This document shows, piece by piece, positions 1 through 9,254 of a DNA stretch of 60,911 bases. The notes beneath the pieces are model-generated. The model had not been told where the DNA came from. It ran no database searches and saw only the letters and a program-made list of their open reading frames with translations. The position numbers and the translations under genes were made by a program. Position 1 is the stretch's first letter. Each line of letters begins with the position of its first letter. The stretch comes from Enterocloster lavalensis (GTDB lineage: Bacteria; Bacillota; Clostridia; Lachnospirales; Lachnospiraceae): positions 1 to 60,911 of the forward strand of contig NZ_CABJCG010000005.1 of NCBI RefSeq assembly GCF_902364025.1, in the 5' to 3' direction.

Positions 1-168
1 AGTTTACATAATTTCCCATCAACTAATTACCCGAAAGTAATGTTACGCTATTCCTTCCTCCCACCCACCCAAGTTTTATATATCAAAATCCCACCAATTA
101 TGTTAAAATCAAACCATATTCAACCTTCACGGCAATAATTGATTTTATATAGACAGGAGGCAGCCGCA

Positions 169-1380
169 ATGGATCGAGGCGCGATGACGGAGATTTCCGG
201 GAACAACTTGGGATTTTTGATGGGAGATGAACGGTCTCCGCGGCAGATGGTGGAGTTTTTAAAGGAAGGGGCGCGGCTGCGCAGTTTTGGGGACGTGCTG
301 CGGCAGGTCTACCCCCATGAGGACCTGGCGGCCCGGCTGACAGGCGGGCTGGGGGAGATCACCGGGGACAGCCGGGACAGTCTGGCCAAAAAGGTGCGCA
401 ACTGGCTGAAGGGCCAGAATATGCCTCAGAACCGGGAAGTCCTGTTCCAGGTCAGCTTTGCCCTGGGGCTTGACGAGACGGGGGCCTCCAGGCTATTGGG
501 CGCAGCCGCGGAGACGGGGATCCATTACCGCAACCCCGAGGAGCTGGCCTACGCCTTTGCTCTGCGGACCGGAGCTTCCTATGAGAAAGCCCTGGAGTTA
601 AAGGACATGGCGCACGCGGTCTGCGACGGCCGGATGGGCGGCGGGAAAGAAAAGGCGCGGGGCGAGATGCCTTCCATTTATACCCGCCAGCTGCGGGACG
701 CCTTCGGTCAGGTACAGACGGAGGAGGAGCTTGAGGCATTTTTCCGGGAACACGCGGGCGAGCTGGGGCGTCTCCATGAGACTGCCTATGAGAAGTTTCA
801 CGAGCTCCTTGACCTGCTGCAGAAGCCGGTGGGAGAGCGGGACCGCCGGGTGCAGGAGAAGCTGGACCGGGAGGACGAGGAGCGGGAGTACACCATGCGG
901 GACGTGATTGTGGAGTATCTGGGCATGAACGTGCCGGAGGCGAGAAATCTGGCGGGGATGACGCCGCTTCAGCGTCTGGTGAAACGGTTCTGGCCAAATG
1001 AGAGCAGCCTTTTTAACATGCGCAACCGGAAGGAGGACGTCTCGAGAAAGGTGATGATCCTTCTCTACCTGATTACAGAGGCTTTTGACGAGGAGACGGA
1101 GGATGAGGAGGAAAATTATCCGGATGATCTGGAGGATGAGGACGCGGACACCCGCCTGGAGATCCGGTTCGAGAAAATGAACCTGTTTCTGAATACATAC
1201 GGCATGAATCTGCTGGATCCCGGAAATGCCTTTGATCTGCTGGTCCTTTACTCCATGAAGGCCCAGGAATCGGGGGAGCGTATGGCGGAGGTACTGGACG
1301 CCCTGTTTATGGGACAGGGGAGACGGAAAAAGGTTGAAGAATCTGAAACGGGGAGAGGGTATGATAAGGGTGATGCATAA
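169..1380 (+). CDS. HTH-like helical protein of unknown function, first gene of a kinase-NACHT locus
   Basis: I do not recognise a named family. The start is placed at the ATG preceded by AGGAGG at 155-160 rather than at the earlier in-frame codon at 139. The N-terminal third is helical, and the stretch around residues 70-110 (SLAKKVRNWLKG followed by a FALGL segment) looks like a degenerate XRE-type helix-turn-helix. A very acidic stretch lies near residues 305-326. There is no signal peptide or membrane segment, so it is probably cytosolic. The kinase-NACHT gene starts 55 bp downstream in the same direction, so co-transcription is likely. A regulatory or adaptor role for the downstream kinase is inference only. 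The 168 bp upstream are AT-rich; no convincing -35/-10 pair was found. Confidence 0.75.
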   Translation: MDRGAMTEISGNNLGFLMGDERSPRQMVEFLKEGARLRSFGDVLRQVYPHEDLAARLTGGLGEITGDSRDSLAKKVRNWLKGQNMPQNREVLFQVSFALGLDETGASRLLGAAAETGIHYRNPEELAYAFALRTGASYEKALELKDMAHAVCDGRMGGGKEKARGEMPSIYTRQLRDAFGQVQTEEELEAFFREHAGELGRLHETAYEKFHELLDLLQKPVGERDRRVQEKLDREDEEREYTMRDVIVEYLGMNVPEARNLAGMTPLQRLVKRFWPNESSLFNMRNRKEDVSRKVMILLYLITEAFDEETEDEEENYPDDLEDEDADTRLEIRFEKMNLFLNTYGMNLLDPGNAFDLLVLYSMKAQESGERMAEVLDALFMGQGRRKKVEESETGRGYDKGDA

Positions 1381-1435
1381 TCCCGTATCAGAGAACCGGC
1401 AGCTGTGACTGCCGGGCCAAAATGGAGGAAATCAA

Positions 1436-4342
1436 ATGGAGAGCGGGCGGAAATTGAGGGCGGCGGGAGAGATTCTGCGGCTGGGAGGGGTGGATTACCG
1501 TCTGGAGTCCGTGGAGGGCCGCGGGGGAAGCGCGGTAGTCTACCGGGCCGTTTATGAGGATGAGCTGAACCGGGGCTGTTTCCACCGGGTTCTGGTGAAA
1601 GAGCTGTTTCCCTATGACCCCAGGGGTATGATTTACCGCGGGGAGGCGGGGGAAATCTGCTGCCGCCCCGGGGCAGAGGAGCGGATGGAGGTCTGTCGCC
1701 GCCTGTTTCTTCAGGGGAATCAGGTGAATCTGGAACTTTTGGCCCGGCTGCCGGAGGAGATTTCCGGGAATTTAAATTCATATGAGGCATACGGCACCTT
1801 TTACTCGGTGCTCTCGGTCCACGGGGGCGGAACATTGGAGGAAATGCTGGAGGAGGGCGGCCCCCACGGCCTTAAGGAGGCTGCGGAGTGGATGATGTGG
1901 ATTCTGGACGGGCTGGAATGCTTCCACCGCCATCGGGCCCTCCACCTGGATATAAGCCCGGACAATATTCTGATGCTGAAAAAACGGGCGCTGCTGATCG
2001 ACTACAACAGTGTGTGGCAGATGGGGGCGGAGGGAGCGGAGCGTTTCTTTTTCAGTGAAAAGGAAGGTTACACCGCGCCGGAGATCCGTCTGCGGCAGAT
2101 TTCCCAGATCGGCCCGGCCTCGGACCTGTACTCGGTGTGCGCGGTATTTTTCCGCGTTTTGACCGGAAGGCGGCCGTCGGAGCAGGAGATCATGGGCCGG
2201 GGGCCTGGGAAAAGTCTCTCGCGGGACCTGGAGATCTTCGCGGAGGAGCCGCTGCCCGCGGTCTGGCAGGCGGTTCGGATCGTGGTGAGAGGGCTTCACG
2301 TACTAGCCCGGAAGCGCTGGCAGTCCGTGGAACAGCTGCGCCTGGAATTTGAGGAGCTGATCCGCAGAATCGATGGAAAGGGAATCTCCCACAGTGCGGT
2401 CTGGGAGAGCAGCCGCAGAAGCCTGAAGCGCCTTCGCAAGCAGGACGGCCCCTATCTACCCCGCAGCCTGTCGATAGAGGGGGAAATTATGGACGGCCAG
2501 ACGTGCTTTCAGGCTTTGGCAGAGGGAGGCCGTATCCTTCTCACCGGGCCGGGCGGTATGGGAAAGACCCGGTTTTTGCAGGAGCTTCTGGGGCGGAATA
2601 TGCAGTCCTACCGGCCGGCGGGCCCGGCGGTTGTGTACATCCCGCTGGTGGATTACCAGGAGGCCGGGGAAGAGCCATATTATATTCGCAAATGGATTCT
2701 GCGGGGGCTGCGCTATTCCGGTCAGGCCGGAGGGATGGACGAGGCCCTACACGAGCTGGACCACCTGCTGGATCAGGGGAGAGAGGAAGGCGGCGGGGTT
2801 GTGCTGCTTCTGGACGGACTCAACGAGGCGGGGCGGAAACGGCGTGCCCTGCTCCAGGAGGTGGAGGAACTGGGAAATAAACCGGGCGTGGGAATCCTGG
2901 TTACGGACCGCTCCGATTCGGTGAAGGAATACGGGCTTCGCGCCTTTTGCACAGCCAGACTTCTCCCGCTGACCGGAGAACAGGTGCTCCGGGAGCTGGA
3001 AGAGGACGGTCTTGCCTGCCCGCAGGAGGGGGAGCTGCGGGACCTGCTGCGCAATCCCATGATGCTCTCCCTGTACCGGAAGACAGCCCGGTCGGACCAG
3101 GAGGGCGAAAATGTCCCCGGAGATATGGAGGAGATGGTGGGACGCTATCTGGAGAGCCTGTACATCCGCCAGCTGCGCGCGGATTCCGGCGACCAGGCGG
3201 AACAGCTGCGCCAGGGGTATGTGCTGCGGCATCTGCTCCCGCTCATCGCCTGGGAGATGAAACGCCGCAAGCGGACCATTCTGACCTTTGAGGAGGTCCA
3301 CCGCGCCGCGGGTGCGAGCTACCGGGACCTGCTGCAAAAGGCGTTTTCCCTGTCATTTCCCGAGTATGCGGGAAAATCCAGACTGATGTTAAAGGATATC
3401 GCCAATGAGAACGAATGGTTTGACTACGCGGTGTCAGAGCAGTTGATGGAACGGCTGAATCTTCTGGAAAAAAGTGGAAACGGATATTACCGGCTGATCC
3501 ACGACAACTTTATGGATTATCTGGTGAACGCCGCGGGAGTGAACCGGCACAGACTGGGGCAATACCGGAAAAAAGTCCTTGGACTGCGCCTGGCCGCGGG
3601 AATCCTTGTGGCGGCCCTGCTGGCAGGCGGGGCTGCGGCGGTTTACCGGTCGGTAAGGCCCCGGGAACTGACGGAGGCGGAAAAATACAGCATCCGGAAC
3701 GCGGCGCAGCGCCTGATGATCAACCTGCAGCTTCTGGACACGCAGATGGTGCTCCAGCGGGGCGTTCTTCGGGAAGCGGGCGGAGAGGGAGTTCTGGATG
3801 GGAATACCCGGGAGACGGGATATCTGAGGGAACGGATCGGCCGCGCCCTGGATCAGGAGGCCCGCCAGGGGGCGGTGGCAACGGACGGGGCCAACTGGCT
3901 GGAGGAGCTGGAACGCCAGGGCACGGAGATTCCTCTGGACGTCCTGGGACGGCTGTATATGAAAAACCAGGAGATGAGCGGGATCATGGAGGAGGCGCTG
4001 GGCTATCTGGAGCGGTGTCTCTGCGACAGCGACAGCCCTTACCGGGATCGTTCCAGAAGAGCGCCGTTGGTGAAAGCCTATGAGGCCTATCTGGACGCCT
4101 ACGCGCAGGTCTGTTATCTGGAGCTGCTTCAGGTGATGGACCGGATGGATCCGGAATCGGCCAAGACGGTGTTGGATGCGGCGGCGGGCATGAGCACGTT
4201 TAAGCAGTATGTGTTAAAATATCCTCTGAGCAATACGCAGGAGGAACTGAGCCGCCAGCAGGACGCCGCGGAAAGCCAGCTGAAGGACGCCCGCGGGGAG
4301 CTGCGGCAGCAGAATTTTCCCATGACAGCTGTGGGCTGGTGA
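1436..4342 (+). CDS. Protein kinase - NACHT-like NTPase - membrane fusion protein
   Basis: A 968-residue fusion. Residues about 20-270 form a eukaryotic-like protein kinase: glycine-rich GRGGSAVVY near 28, VLVK lysine at 55, HLDISPDN catalytic loop (D172, N177), IDY in place of DFG at 188-190, and APE at 214. The usual catalytic-loop lysine is Ser and DFG is altered, so kinase activity is plausible but not certain. Residues about 370-600 are a STAND/NACHT-like NTPase: Walker A GPGGMGKT near 371 and Walker B VVLLLDGLNEAG near 455. One membrane helix lies around 718-737, followed by about 230 polar residues that should be outside the cell. GGAGG precedes the ATG. Kinase-STAND fusions occur in bacterial signalling and in some defence systems; which applies here is not shown. 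The lipoprotein gene follows within a few bases. Confidence 0.85.
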   Translation: MESGRKLRAAGEILRLGGVDYRLESVEGRGGSAVVYRAVYEDELNRGCFHRVLVKELFPYDPRGMIYRGEAGEICCRPGAEERMEVCRRLFLQGNQVNLELLARLPEEISGNLNSYEAYGTFYSVLSVHGGGTLEEMLEEGGPHGLKEAAEWMMWILDGLECFHRHRALHLDISPDNILMLKKRALLIDYNSVWQMGAEGAERFFFSEKEGYTAPEIRLRQISQIGPASDLYSVCAVFFRVLTGRRPSEQEIMGRGPGKSLSRDLEIFAEEPLPAVWQAVRIVVRGLHVLARKRWQSVEQLRLEFEELIRRIDGKGISHSAVWESSRRSLKRLRKQDGPYLPRSLSIEGEIMDGQTCFQALAEGGRILLTGPGGMGKTRFLQELLGRNMQSYRPAGPAVVYIPLVDYQEAGEEPYYIRKWILRGLRYSGQAGGMDEALHELDHLLDQGREEGGGVVLLLDGLNEAGRKRRALLQEVEELGNKPGVGILVTDRSDSVKEYGLRAFCTARLLPLTGEQVLRELEEDGLACPQEGELRDLLRNPMMLSLYRKTARSDQEGENVPGDMEEMVGRYLESLYIRQLRADSGDQAEQLRQGYVLRHLLPLIAWEMKRRKRTILTFEEVHRAAGASYRDLLQKAFSLSFPEYAGKSRLMLKDIANENEWFDYAVSEQLMERLNLLEKSGNGYYRLIHDNFMDYLVNAAGVNRHRLGQYRKKVLGLRLAAGILVAALLAGGAAAVYRSVRPRELTEAEKYSIRNAAQRLMINLQLLDTQMVLQRGVLREAGGEGVLDGNTRETGYLRERIGRALDQEARQGAVATDGANWLEELERQGTEIPLDVLGRLYMKNQEMSGIMEEALGYLERCLCDSDSPYRDRSRRAPLVKAYEAYLDAYAQVCYLELLQVMDRMDPESAKTVLDAAAGMSTFKQYVLKYPLSNTQEELSRQQDAAESQLKDARGELRQQNFPMTAVGW

Positions 4343-4370
4343 CAATCAAATGGAAATGCAGGGGAGTGAG

Positions 4371-5150
4371 ATGGGAAGAATGATGAGAAAAACAGGATTT
4401 GGCGGAGCGCTGTTGGTCCTACTGGCAGGAGCGCTGCTGGCCGGTTGTGGGAATAAAGCGGACGCCCGGGAGAATTACCGGCAGATCGTGGATGATTACG
4501 CGGTGTTCACCCTGGAGCAGGATGGAGACAGCGCCGCCTACGACAAGGCGCTGGAGGCGGTGGGGATTTACCTGGAAAACGACGATGGAGATTCCCTGGA
4601 AAAGGCCAGGAGCGCGGTATCGGATACCATCGGCCGGATGGAAGAGGACGCGGGACAGGCGGTTTCCTACGAGCTGAGCGAGGAGTTGGCCGCCGTTCTC
4701 GCCGGGTACGGAGTGGATCAGGAGGAGTATACGATCAACGCCAATATGCGTTCCGCATATCTGTCCGACTATATTGAGAACCTGAAAACGCTGCAGTATT
4801 ATCTGGAGCTGGAGTCTCAAGAGGAGCGGGACCTGCTGCGGGACACTCTGGAGTTCCTTTACGCGTTTCAGCGGGACAGCCAGACCTGCGAGAAAGGATT
4901 TTACTATTACAGCATCAATTACTGGTTTGCAGGCTGGGAGGGGGATCAGAAGGCGTATGTGGAGGAGAAGGTGATCAAAAACCTGAAATCCTATGGGGCG
5001 GAGAATCCCGTTTGGGAGGACAGCCGCGAGGCGGTGGAACAAAAAATGAATCTGTACCTGGACCAGATGGAAGAATTACAGTACCGGTTGGAGGAACACA
5101 TCGGCAGAAGCCAGGAAGAGCTGTATCAAATGGAACTGCTCTCTGAATAG
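4371..5150 (+). CDS. Lipoprotein of unknown function, partner of kinase-NACHT protein
   Basis: A basic N-terminus (MGRMMRKTG) leads into a hydrophobic stretch ending in LLAGC, a typical lipobox, so the mature protein should be lipid-anchored on the outer face of the membrane. The rest (about 230 residues) is strongly helical and acidic with no recognised domain. Several in-frame ATGs exist (4350, 4371, 4380); 4371 follows GGGGAG, and 4380 is also possible. It begins 28 bp after the kinase-NACHT gene. Because the kinase fusion has a long external C-terminal tail, an interaction between the two outside the membrane is a reasonable inference. A terminator follows the gene. Confidence 0.8.
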   Translation: MGRMMRKTGFGGALLVLLAGALLAGCGNKADARENYRQIVDDYAVFTLEQDGDSAAYDKALEAVGIYLENDDGDSLEKARSAVSDTIGRMEEDAGQAVSYELSEELAAVLAGYGVDQEEYTINANMRSAYLSDYIENLKTLQYYLELESQEERDLLRDTLEFLYAFQRDSQTCEKGFYYYSINYWFAGWEGDQKAYVEEKVIKNLKSYGAENPVWEDSREAVEQKMNLYLDQMEELQYRLEEHIGRSQEELYQMELLSE

Positions 5151-5173
5151 AGGGAGAATAAATGGATTGCTGA

Positions 5174-5202
5174 GAAGAAGGAGCGAAGGCTCCTTCTTTT
5201 TG
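5174..5202 (+). terminator. Rho-independent terminator after the lipoprotein gene
   Basis: GAAGGAGC (5177-5184) pairs with GCTCCTTC (5189-5196) around a four-base loop and is followed by a T run. It closes the kinase-NACHT locus 24 bp after the lipoprotein stop codon. Confidence 0.85.
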
Positions 5203-5272
5203 TTTGAATACAATGGGCCGCTGGCGCAGCCTGCGGGCGATTGTTTGAATGCAATGGGCAGCAGGCGCAGCC
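5201..5272. repeat. Imperfect two-copy tandem repeat with 41-bp period
   Basis: TGTTTGAATACAATGGGC at 5201 recurs as TGTTTGAATGCAATGGGC at 5242, and both copies continue with a CGCAGCC-rich segment. There are only two copies, lying between the terminator and the 3' end of the XRE regulator gene. Function unknown. Confidence 0.6.
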
Positions 5273-5287
5273 ATCCGCAAAAAACCG

Positions 5288-5611
5288 CTATAAAGTCCGG
5301 CTTAACCCCTTTAAGTAGGCCAGGGCCAGCTGCTGTTCCTCCTGGCTGAGGGAGGTGAAGAGAGAGAGGCACAGAGCCTGGTCCTTGGTCAGCCCCTGCA
5401 GGTTTCGGTCGGGTTCAAAAAATTCCACTATGGAGATGCCGAATCCCTGGCACAGCTTTTGCAGCGTGGGAAGGGAGGGCATGTTCTCCTTGTTCAGCAT
5501 AGTATTCAGGGTGGAGTACGGGATACCGGAAGCCTTGGAGAGTTGGTAATAGGACCATTTGCGCTGCTCGCACAGTTCCCGGATCCGGTCCAGGGGATTC
5601 AATTCGTTCAT
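5288..5611 (-). CDS. Small XRE-family transcriptional regulator
   Basis: A 107-residue protein beginning MNELNPLDRIRELCEQ. Residues about 8-65 form a classical Cro/C1 helix-turn-helix (WSYYQLSKASGIPYSTLNTML as recognition region, then PSLPTLQKLCQGFGIS). The C-terminal 40 residues are a short helical extension. The start at 5611 is preceded by GTGAGG; the longer reading frame upstream has no better ribosome site. It is transcribed toward the kinase-NACHT locus and away from the large operon at 5942, so it could regulate either neighbour or itself; the sequence does not decide. Confidence 0.85.
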   Translation of the reverse strand: MNELNPLDRIRELCEQRKWSYYQLSKASGIPYSTLNTMLNKENMPSLPTLQKLCQGFGISIVEFFEPDRNLQGLTKDQALCLSLFTSLSQEEQQLALAYLKGLSRTL

Positions 5612-5941
5612 GTAAAACCTCACTGTCGTCAGTATGTGCAAATTCATCATATCTGATTATGAAACAATCGCATAGATACTAAAAAACGTTTTAATACAGA
5701 CGAAAAAACATCTTAAAACCGGGACGGACAAATCTTTCATAAAATGATAAACCGGTTTTGTATAATACGGTCATAAAGAAAACAGACAGGCAGAAGGGGC
5801 AGACGGTGAGAGTAGAATTTTTTCAATAGAACGAAAATACGTTGATTATAAAACGGAAAAACGATATAATCATAGAGAAATGTGGCAATATTTGGATTCA
5901 TTTTCAAGTGAGAGAAACGGCCGGGGAGAGGAGAGCGCTGT
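5612..5941 (+). promoter_or_regulatory. 330-bp gene-free region with the promoter of the large signalling/RiPP operon
   Basis: AT-rich region between divergent genes. TTGATT (5842-5847), a 17-bp spacer and TATAAT (5865-5870) make a good sigma-A promoter about 70 bp before the kinase start at 5942. A second TATAAT at 5761-5766 lacks a good -35. Candidate site for control by the adjacent XRE protein; no clear long palindrome was seen. Confidence 0.65.
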
Positions 5942-7762
5942 ATGGTACAGACAGGTGAAACAATATACGGTTTTCAGGGACAGGCATACCGGATCAGGGA
6001 ACGGAAGGGGGCTGGTGGAGAGGGGACCGTCTATCTGACGGACCAGCCGGGAATTGTGGCCAAAATCTACCACAATCCAACAGCGGTGCAGGAGCGGAAG
6101 CTCCGCTGTATGTTAAATAAGAAAATCGCAACAAAAGCGCCGAACGGAACCTCCCTGATTGCGTGGCCCAAGGATATACTTTATCAAAATGGAGCCTTTG
6201 CGGGTTATACAATGCCTCTTATCGAGGCGGGAAAGCCTATATTTACGTTATATCACGATAAATCCACCCGCGAGTTCTTCAACGATTACAACTGGACAAA
6301 ATCTCTGTGCGTCGCCATGAACCTGGCCCATCTGGTGGACATCATCCACAACTGTGATTGCGTGATCGGGGACATGAACCCGGGAAATATAATTGTTCAT
6401 CCCAATGGACTGGTCAGCATCCTGGATGTGGACAGCTTTGATATCACAGACCCAGCCACGGGAGAACACTTTAAATGCGGGGTCGGAATCCCGGATTACC
6501 TGGCGCCGGAGCTTCAGCACAGGAGGAGCCTGAAAGATGAGTCCAGCAGGTTTACGAAGCACACCGATGAATTTTCGCTGGCCGTTCATATATTCCTGCT
6601 CCTGTTTCACTACCATCCGTTTCTCGCCAGGTCCCTTAAGACTTACGTGCAGTCCTCGGATGTAAACCAGATTGACCAGAATATCGCCAATGGAGTTTGT
6701 CCCTTTGTAAGGCCGGTTAACAATGTGGCCCTGCCGGTGGGCGCTCCGGAGCTGAGTCTGCTTCCGCCGTTTCTCCAGGAGGATTTCAAGCGAACGTTTG
6801 GGTACACGGCCCTGGACAGTATCACGAAAAGTGCTCAGCGGACCAGCGCAAAGACCTGGTATGAGCATTTGAAAGCGTTGTATGGCAGCTTGGGAACGCT
6901 GATGGTTCCCTGCGGGAAGAATCCGGAGCATTACCGCAGAGCGGACCAGCCCTGCGAACTGTGCAAGGCGCAGGCGCGGCTGGACGCCTGGATGACGCAG
7001 CAAAAGGGAGGGGCCCAGAATCGTCAGGCCGCAAACCGGCAGACAGCGGCGACGAATATGGCGGCGAAGGCGCCGCAGCCACAGCCCAACCCGCAGCCGC
7101 AGCCCAAACCGCGGAAAAAATCGGGAGGTTTTTACAAATTCCTCCTGATCGCCGGAATTCTGGCAACTCTGCTGGGGGTCTGGTACGCCAAGGAATCCGG
7201 TTCCGAACAGTCCAGATATGAGCGGGCTGTGACGTTGATGAACAGCGGGGAGTATGTGGAGGCCATCGATATCTTTGAGGAGCTGGCGGATTACGAGGAC
7301 AGCCAGGATTACTTACTGCTTGCGAAGGCGGGTTATGTGAACGAACATCTGGATCGTGAGGACACGCGAACCTATTGGTATCTGAGGGAACTGAAGGACC
7401 TCTCTGAGGGCTATCGTGAGGTTTATGATACCCTGTACCAGTGGAGGGTAGAGTTTTTGGCCGTGAATACGGAGGCGGATGACGAGACCACGAATCTCTC
7501 ATCGGCCAGCGCGCAGGACAAGGTTTACTGGCATTTCAAGGTTACCGGCGGTACCCCTGGGGCTGAGGCTGATTTGTACTATCAGGTATTTGTGACGGGG
7601 GAGAAGGCGGAACTCGATAAGTTCAACGAAGCCTATTCCAACAATTCGACCGGGTGGATTCGGGCCGGTTTCACCCTGGAGAGAAGCACCACGGCGTACT
7701 GCCGCATCTATGATGAAAATAAAGAGTTGCTGGGTGAGAAAAGCATAAAGATTATAAAGTAG
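5942..7762 (+). CDS. Membrane-anchored TerY-P-type protein kinase (kinase 1)
   Basis: A 606-residue protein. Residues about 15-300 are a divergent protein kinase domain: glycine loop KGAGGEGTVY (22-31), VAKIYH lysine at 41, IGDMNPGN catalytic loop (D144, N149) and LDVDSFD in the DFG position (D162/D164). The same GDMN...DVD pattern occurs in the second kinase at 10044. A Cys/His cluster near 322-342 (C-x5-H...CxxC) suggests a small zinc site. A Pro/Gln-rich linker leads to one membrane helix (about 398-415), and the C-terminal 190 residues outside include a TPR-like helical pair (YERAVTLMNSGEYVEAIDIF). Start chosen after GGAGAGGAGAG. It is the first gene of the 13-gene run and is followed by a PP2C gene 20 bp later. 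Kinases of this type next to PP2C and vWA genes are known from TerY-P triads. Confidence 0.88.
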   Translation: MVQTGETIYGFQGQAYRIRERKGAGGEGTVYLTDQPGIVAKIYHNPTAVQERKLRCMLNKKIATKAPNGTSLIAWPKDILYQNGAFAGYTMPLIEAGKPIFTLYHDKSTREFFNDYNWTKSLCVAMNLAHLVDIIHNCDCVIGDMNPGNIIVHPNGLVSILDVDSFDITDPATGEHFKCGVGIPDYLAPELQHRRSLKDESSRFTKHTDEFSLAVHIFLLLFHYHPFLARSLKTYVQSSDVNQIDQNIANGVCPFVRPVNNVALPVGAPELSLLPPFLQEDFKRTFGYTALDSITKSAQRTSAKTWYEHLKALYGSLGTLMVPCGKNPEHYRRADQPCELCKAQARLDAWMTQQKGGAQNRQAANRQTAATNMAAKAPQPQPNPQPQPKPRKKSGGFYKFLLIAGILATLLGVWYAKESGSEQSRYERAVTLMNSGEYVEAIDIFEELADYEDSQDYLLLAKAGYVNEHLDREDTRTYWYLRELKDLSEGYREVYDTLYQWRVEFLAVNTEADDETTNLSSASAQDKVYWHFKVTGGTPGAEADLYYQVFVTGEKAELDKFNEAYSNNSTGWIRAGFTLERSTTAYCRIYDENKELLGEKSIKIIK

Positions 7763-7782
7763 CATTCGCATGGGAGGTCAGG

Positions 7783-9171
7783 ATGAATACGAAAGAAAAT
7801 AAACCTTTGGATGTTCTGTCGGAATTTCCCCCGAAACAGGAGGGAAAGACCTTGCAGAACGGGAAAATATGCGCATTCGCTGTTTCTCTGCAGGGCGCAT
7901 CCCATATTGCGGGGGGAGGCGTTCCGTGCCAGGATTACAGCGATATCCGTTGGCTGGAAACGGAGCAGATTTTGATTGCAGCCATCGCGGACGGCGTGGG
8001 AAGCTGCGCGCTGTCCCACTGGGGTTCGTATTTTGCAGTGAGGGCGGCGCTGGTGTATATCGAGAAGGCCGTGCGGGAGAAGGGCGGACGGGGGCCTTAT
8101 GAACTGACAAATCTGGCGGAGGTTCAGGAAATACTCACCGGAGCGTTTCACGCGGCTCAGGACGAGGTGGAGAAAAAGGCCGATGAGGCGCAGCAGGCGG
8201 TATTTAATTTTCAGTCCACACTGACCGTGGCGCTCTACGACGGAGTCCATGTGTACTGCTGCCACTGCGGGGACGACGGAGTGGTCGTGCAGGAGCAGGA
8301 CGGCGTTGTCAAGATGGTCACAAAACGGCTCAAGGGGGAGGAGGCCAGCAGCGTTTATCCCCTTCAGAGCGGGCCGTCGAAATGGCAGATCACGGGGACG
8401 AAAAATCCGGCAGCGGGCTTTGTTATGGCTACGGATGGGGTGTTGGACGCCTTTGTCCCGGTTTTTGAGGATTATTACGGCGTGAATTACTGCCAGGGAA
8501 TCTACTATCCGTTTATGAAACCGGCTATGGACGGGCTGGGGGATTCCGACGGTTTAGCCGCAGAGAAAACTCTGGCGTATTATAAGGAGTTTCTGAACAG
8601 TCCGGATTACCGCAAAAGGGTGACGGACGATCTGACCGTTGTGGCCGTGGTCTCGCCGCAGCTTTTGCGCCAGTCCGGTCAACCACGATTTAATGTAAAT
8701 ATTTGGAAGTCTGTTTATGAGGAGCACGCCAAGGCGGTCAGGACGCGGCTGAAGGGCAAAACGATTGATGGCGGGGAGAATTCTCCTGCGGTTCCGGAGA
8801 AAACGGAGGCGGCGCAGTGTGAAAGACCGGCGAGGACGGAATATCTGAAAACAGCTGCCCGGGAGCCGGAGGAAAAAACTCCCAAACGCCGCGTTTCAAG
8901 GGCGGTATGCTTTTTAGCCGGATTGCTGGCCGGTGCGGTCATAGCCGGAACAATCGCCTTTTTTACCGGCGGCGGGGTGGCGTCCGGAAGGCAGGGGACA
9001 GAGCCGGTCGTGGCGGAGGAGTCATTCTCGGTCACCACGGAGGAGCCGTCCGCAGGCCGGGAAACTCCCGACGGGGACAAGCCGGTAGGACCGGCCAGCG
9101 CCTCCCGGGCAAGAACGGCCAGCGCCTCCCAGGCGGGAACGGCCAGCGCCTCGGACGCGGGGAAGAACTAA
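7783..9171 (+). CDS. Membrane-anchored PP2C-type protein phosphatase (phosphatase 1)
   Basis: Residues about 28-295 match the PP2C-like (PPM) fold of the short bacterial type: SLQGASHIAGGGVPCQDYSD with metal Asp at 51, AIADGVGS with D70-G71, and VTDDLTVVAVV near 282 supplying the last metal Asp. It should remove phosphate from Ser/Thr, most simply from substrates of the adjacent kinase. A basic segment is followed by a membrane helix at about 372-395 and a 65-residue external tail rich in Thr/Ala/Ser with TASAS repeats. GGGAGG precedes the ATG. Its topology mirrors kinase 1 (catalytic domain inside, tail outside), which suggests that the two work as a membrane pair. Confidence 0.9.
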   Translation: MNTKENKPLDVLSEFPPKQEGKTLQNGKICAFAVSLQGASHIAGGGVPCQDYSDIRWLETEQILIAAIADGVGSCALSHWGSYFAVRAALVYIEKAVREKGGRGPYELTNLAEVQEILTGAFHAAQDEVEKKADEAQQAVFNFQSTLTVALYDGVHVYCCHCGDDGVVVQEQDGVVKMVTKRLKGEEASSVYPLQSGPSKWQITGTKNPAAGFVMATDGVLDAFVPVFEDYYGVNYCQGIYYPFMKPAMDGLGDSDGLAAEKTLAYYKEFLNSPDYRKRVTDDLTVVAVVSPQLLRQSGQPRFNVNIWKSVYEEHAKAVRTRLKGKTIDGGENSPAVPEKTEAAQCERPARTEYLKTAAREPEEKTPKRRVSRAVCFLAGLLAGAVIAGTIAFFTGGGVASGRQGTEPVVAEESFSVTTEEPSAGRETPDGDKPVGPASASRARTASASQAGTASASDAGKN

Positions 9172-9254
9172 CATGTGATAGATAGGGAAAACCCGCGCAT
9201 ACGGACGGCGGGGAAGCCCCTGTTTCATAAAAGATTACAAAGGAGAGTGTGAAG

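Noticed and set aside
452..997. 181-codon antisense reading frame rich in Pro, Arg and Ala
   Set aside because: Shadow of the GC-rich coding frame on the other strand; no ribosome site and low-complexity composition.
5201..5272. 41-bp repeat as CRISPR or attachment site
   Set aside because: Only two imperfect contiguous copies, no spacer and no integrase nearby.
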